Source: Frankiales bacterium (GTDB lineage Bacteria > Actinomycetota > Actinomycetes > Mycobacteriales > SCTD01). From it: DNA of 17,499 bases. The notes under the pieces are model-generated. The model ran no database searches and was not told the DNA's origin. It saw only the letters and a list, made by a program, of their open reading frames with translations. The DNA lies in the NCBI GenBank assembly GCA_025464795.1, contig JAODNB010000215.1, forward strand, positions 1 through 17,499, given 5' to 3'. Positions 14,752 through 17,499 of the stretch are shown here, in pieces; within the stretch, counting starts at the first letter, position 1, and every line of letters begins with the position of its first letter. The position numbers were made by a program, and so were the translations under genes.

Positions 14752-16058
14752 TGCTGACCCCCGTCCTGTCCGCGCACTGGGACGAGGCCGACTCGTTCAC
14801 GATCGAGGGCTACACCCGTCACCGCGGCTACGAGGCGCTGAAGAAGGCCCTCACGATCCCGCAGGACGACCTGATCCAGCTGGTGAAGGACTCTGGTCTG
14901 CGCGGCCGTGGCGGCGCCGGCTTCCCGACGGGGATGAAGTGGGGCTTCATCCCGCAGGGCCCGGAAGGGCAGGGCGCGAAGCCGCACTACCTGGTCGTGA
15001 ACGCGGACGAGTCCGAGCCGGGCACGTGCAAGGACGTGCCGTTCATGATGGCGAACCCGCACGCCCTCGTGGAGGGCGTGGCCATCGCCTCGTTCGCGAT
15101 CCGGGCGTCGCACGCCTTCATCTACATCCGCGGTGAGGTGCTGCACGTCATCCGTCGCGTGCAGGAGGCGGTCGCGCAGGCCTACGCCGCCGGCCACCTG
15201 GGCAAGGACATCCACGGCAGCGGCTTCGACCTCGACGTCGTCGTGCACTCCGGGGCGGGGGCCTACATCTGCGGTGAGGAGACGGCGCTGCTGGACTCCC
15301 TCGAGGGCTACCGCGGCCAGCCACGACTGCGTCCGCCCTTCCCCGCAACGCACGGGCTGTACGCGTCCCCGACCGTCGTCAACAACGTCGAGTCCATCGC
15401 GTCGGTGCCCTCGATCGTGCTCGGCGGTGCCGAGTGGTTCTCGGGCATGGGCACGGAGAAGAGCAAGGGCTACACGCTGTACTCGCTGTCAGGGCACGTC
15501 AAGAAGCCGGGCCAGTACGAGGCCCCGCTCGGCATCACCCTTCGCCAGCTGCTCGAGCTCTCCGGCGGCATGCGCGAAGGGCACACCCTGAAGTTCTGGA
15601 CACCGGGTGGCTCCTCGACGCCGCTGCTCACCGCCGAGCACCTGGACGTGCCGCTCGACTACGAGGGCGTCACGGCAGCCGGCTCGATGCTCGGTACCAA
15701 GGCGCTGCAGTGCTTCGACGAGACGACCTGCGTGGTGCGGGCCATCCTGCGCTGGACCGAGTTCTACGCGCACGAGTCCTGCGGCAAGTGCACCCCCTGT
15801 CGCGAGGGCACGTTCTGGATGGTCCAGATCCTCCAGCGGCTCGAGGACGGCACGGGCACCGAGGCCGACATCGCGACGCTGCTCGACACCTGCGACAACA
15901 TCTTCGGACGCTCCTTCTGCGCCCTCGGCGACGGAGCGACCAGTCCCATCGTCAGCGGCGTCCAGCACTTCCGCGACGAGTTCCTCTCGCACCTGACGTC
16001 CGGCGGCTGCCCGTTCGACCCGGTTGCCTCGACCGTCTTCGGAGGTGTTTCGGCATGA
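14751..16058 (+). CDS. nuoF: NADH-quinone oxidoreductase subunit F (51 kDa, FMN and NADH site)
   Basis: Complex I subunit of 435 residues that oxidises NADH. Seen in sequence: the FMN/NADH glycine-rich loop GLRGRGGAGFPTGMKW (49-64), the NADESEPGTCKD segment (84-95), the second glycine-rich motif GAGAYICGEETALLDSLEG (168-186) and the 4Fe-4S N3 ligands Cys344, Cys347 and Cys350 (ESCGKCTPCREG) with Cys390 (GRSFCALGDG). The ATG 14751 shares one base with the nuoE stop and has GGAG at 14742-14745, five bases upstream; the frame is open far upstream but that is antisense-free overlap with nuoE and nuoD. The stop overlaps the nuoG ATG (ATGA). Confidence 0.97.
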   Translation: MLTPVLSAHWDEADSFTIEGYTRHRGYEALKKALTIPQDDLIQLVKDSGLRGRGGAGFPTGMKWGFIPQGPEGQGAKPHYLVVNADESEPGTCKDVPFMMANPHALVEGVAIASFAIRASHAFIYIRGEVLHVIRRVQEAVAQAYAAGHLGKDIHGSGFDLDVVVHSGAGAYICGEETALLDSLEGYRGQPRLRPPFPATHGLYASPTVVNNVESIASVPSIVLGGAEWFSGMGTEKSKGYTLYSLSGHVKKPGQYEAPLGITLRQLLELSGGMREGHTLKFWTPGGSSTPLLTAEHLDVPLDYEGVTAAGSMLGTKALQCFDETTCVVRAILRWTEFYAHESCGKCTPCREGTFWMVQILQRLEDGTGTEADIATLLDTCDNIFGRSFCALGDGATSPIVSGVQHFRDEFLSHLTSGGCPFDPVASTVFGGVSA

Positions 16059-17499
16059 CGGAGCTCGCCGTCCAGACCGACCTGATCACCGTCACCATCG
16101 ACGGGTTCGACGTCCAGGTCCCCAAGGGCACGCTCATCATCCGCGCGGCCGAGCTCATCGGCATCCAGATCCCGCGGTTCTGCGACCACCCGGCGCTCGA
16201 CCCGGTCGGGGCCTGCCGTCAGTGCATCGTCGAGGTCGAGGGCCAGCGCAAGCCGGTTGCCTCCTGCACCACGACCGTCACCGAAGGCATGGTCGTCGCG
16301 ACGCAGCTGACGTCGCCGGTGGCGGAGAAGGCCCAGCGCGGCACCCTCGAGCTGCTGCTCATCAACCACCCGCTCGACTGCCCGGTCTGCGACAAGGGCG
16401 GCGAGTGCCCTCTGCAGAACCAGACGATGAGCAACGGTCCCGGGGAGAGCCGCTTCCACGACGTGAAGCGCACCTTCCCGAAGCCGCTCGCCATCAGCAG
16501 CCAGGTGCTGCTCGACCGCGAGCGCTGCGTGCTGTGCGCCCGTTGCACCCGCTTCAGCCAGCAGATCGCCGGTGACCCGTTCATCGAGCTGTTCGAGCGC
16601 GGAGCGCTCCAGCAGGTCGCGATCTACGAGGACACCCCGTTCGAGTCCTACTTCTCCGGCAACACCGTGCAGATCTGCCCCGTCGGGGCGCTGACCGGAG
16701 CGGCGTACCGCTTCCGCGCCCGGCCCTTCGACCTCGTCTCCACGCCGATGGTGTGCGAGCACTGCGCGTCGGGGTGTGCCCTTCGTACCGACCACCGCCG
16801 GGGCAAGGTGCTGCGCCGGCTGGCCGGCGACGACCCGCAGGTCAACGAGGAGTGGAACTGCGACAAGGGGCGCTGGGCGTTCACCTACGCCACGCAGCCC
16901 GACCGCATCACGACCCCGCTCATCCGCGAGAAGGGCGCCTTCCGCCCGGCCTCCTGGACCGAGGCGCTCGACTACGCGGCCCGCGGCCTCGGCTTCGCCC
17001 GTGACGAGGGTGGCGTCGGGCTCGTGCCAGGTGGACGTCTCACCGTCGAGGACGCCTTCGCGTGGTCGAAGTTCGCGCGCGTCGCCGTCAGCACCAACGA
17101 CATCGACGCCCGTGTACGGCCCTCGTCGGCGGAGGAGCTCGACTTCCTCGCCTCCTCTGTCGCCGGCCGCTACCTCGAGACGACCTACGCCGACCTCGAG
17201 TCCGCTCCCGTCGTGCTGCTCGCGGGGTTCGAGCCCGAGGAGGAGTCGCCCATCGTCTTCCTCCGTCTCCGCAAGGCCGTGCGCAAGCACGGTCAGAAGG
17301 TCTTCACGATCGCGGCCTTCCGCAGCCCCGGTGCGGTCAAGACCGGGGCGACGCTGATCCCGACCGTTCCCGGTGCTGAGGCCGCGGCGCTCGAGGAGTT
17401 CGACAGCTCGCTGCTCGTGCCCGGCTCGGTGGTGCTCGTCGGCGAGCGGCTGGCGTCTGCGCCGGGTGCCCTGTCCGCTGCCGCTGCCCTCGCCGGTCG
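16055..17499 (+). CDS. nuoG: NADH-quinone oxidoreductase subunit G (75 kDa), 3'-truncated by window edge
   Basis: The first 481 residues of the largest peripheral subunit of complex I; the frame is open to the window end and the family usually exceeds 750 residues. The ferredoxin-like N-terminus carries the 2Fe-2S N1b ligands Cys43, Cys54, Cys57 and Cys71. Next come the His-Cys3 cluster (His105, Cys109, Cys112, Cys118) and the N4 ligands Cys158, Cys161, Cys164 and Cys208. A further set, Cys234, Cys237, Cys241 and Cys269 (CEHCASGC, then NCDKGRW), matches the off-pathway N7 cluster found in only some bacteria. The molybdopterin-oxidoreductase-like domain begins after about 280. The start ATG 16055 has GGAGGTG at 16041-16047, seven bases upstream, the strongest ribosome site in the operon, and overlaps the nuoF stop. 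Confidence 0.96.
   Translation, partial: MTELAVQTDLITVTIDGFDVQVPKGTLIIRAAELIGIQIPRFCDHPALDPVGACRQCIVEVEGQRKPVASCTTTVTEGMVVATQLTSPVAEKAQRGTLELLLINHPLDCPVCDKGGECPLQNQTMSNGPGESRFHDVKRTFPKPLAISSQVLLDRERCVLCARCTRFSQQIAGDPFIELFERGALQQVAIYEDTPFESYFSGNTVQICPVGALTGAAYRFRARPFDLVSTPMVCEHCASGCALRTDHRRGKVLRRLAGDDPQVNEEWNCDKGRWAFTYATQPDRITTPLIREKGAFRPASWTEALDYAARGLGFARDEGGVGLVPGGRLTVEDAFAWSKFARVAVSTNDIDARVRPSSAEELDFLASSVAGRYLETTYADLESAPVVLLAGFEPEEESPIVFLRLRKAVRKHGQKVFTIAAFRSPGAVKTGATLIPTVPGAEAAALEEFDSSLLVPGSVVLVGERLASAPGALSAAAALAG

Noticed and set aside
15764..17290. Long open frame of 508 codons on the - strand opposite nuoF and nuoG
   Set aside because: It is a shadow ORF. The + strand encodes nuoF and nuoG with all iron-sulfur ligands in order.

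Overview
This GC-rich window with dense, overlapping genes and many GTG starts comes from an actinobacterium that respires with menaquinone. The protein families point the same way: MenG resembles the mycobacterial enzyme, a MenJ-type reductase sits directly upstream of nuoA, and NuoC carries the N-terminal extension I recall from actinobacterial homologues. I cannot name a genus from sequence alone.

Layout. Positions 1-2379 hold the end of menC (o-succinylbenzoate synthase) and all of menD (SEPHCHC synthase), translationally coupled on the + strand. Positions 2369-3607 hold menF (isochorismate synthase) on the - strand; its 3' end overlaps that of menD. A 133-bp divergent promoter region follows. 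Positions 3741-7734 encode an ABC export system: one large double-module FtsX/MacB-type permease and two different ATPases, joined by ATGA overlaps. Positions 7747-8967 encode a metal-dependent amidohydrolase resembling aminofutalosine/nucleoside deaminases. It is followed at once by menG (demethylmenaquinone methyltransferase, 8975-9658). After an 81-bp regulatory gap come menJ (menaquinone side-chain reductase, 9740-10999) and the complex I genes nuoA, B, C, D, E, F and the first part of nuoG, which runs off the right edge.

How it fits together. MenF makes isochorismate from chorismate; MenD and MenC carry it to o-succinylbenzoate; MenG does the final ring methylation and MenJ saturates part of the isoprenoid tail. 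The menaquinone formed is the electron acceptor of the NADH dehydrogenase encoded next door. The most interesting regulatory signal is an 18-bp palindrome at 9706-9723 in front of menJ. It matches the consensus for Rex, the NADH/NAD+ sensing repressor, at 13 of 14 defined positions and sits just downstream of a good -10 box. This suggests that menJ-nuo transcription responds to the cell's NADH level.

I see no mobile element, CRISPR array, tRNA or rRNA. No gap between genes exceeds 133 bp. I did not find a clearly new biological system. The best leads are the Rex site, the deaminase-like gene in a classical men locus, and the one-permease/two-ATPase transporter set among quinone genes.
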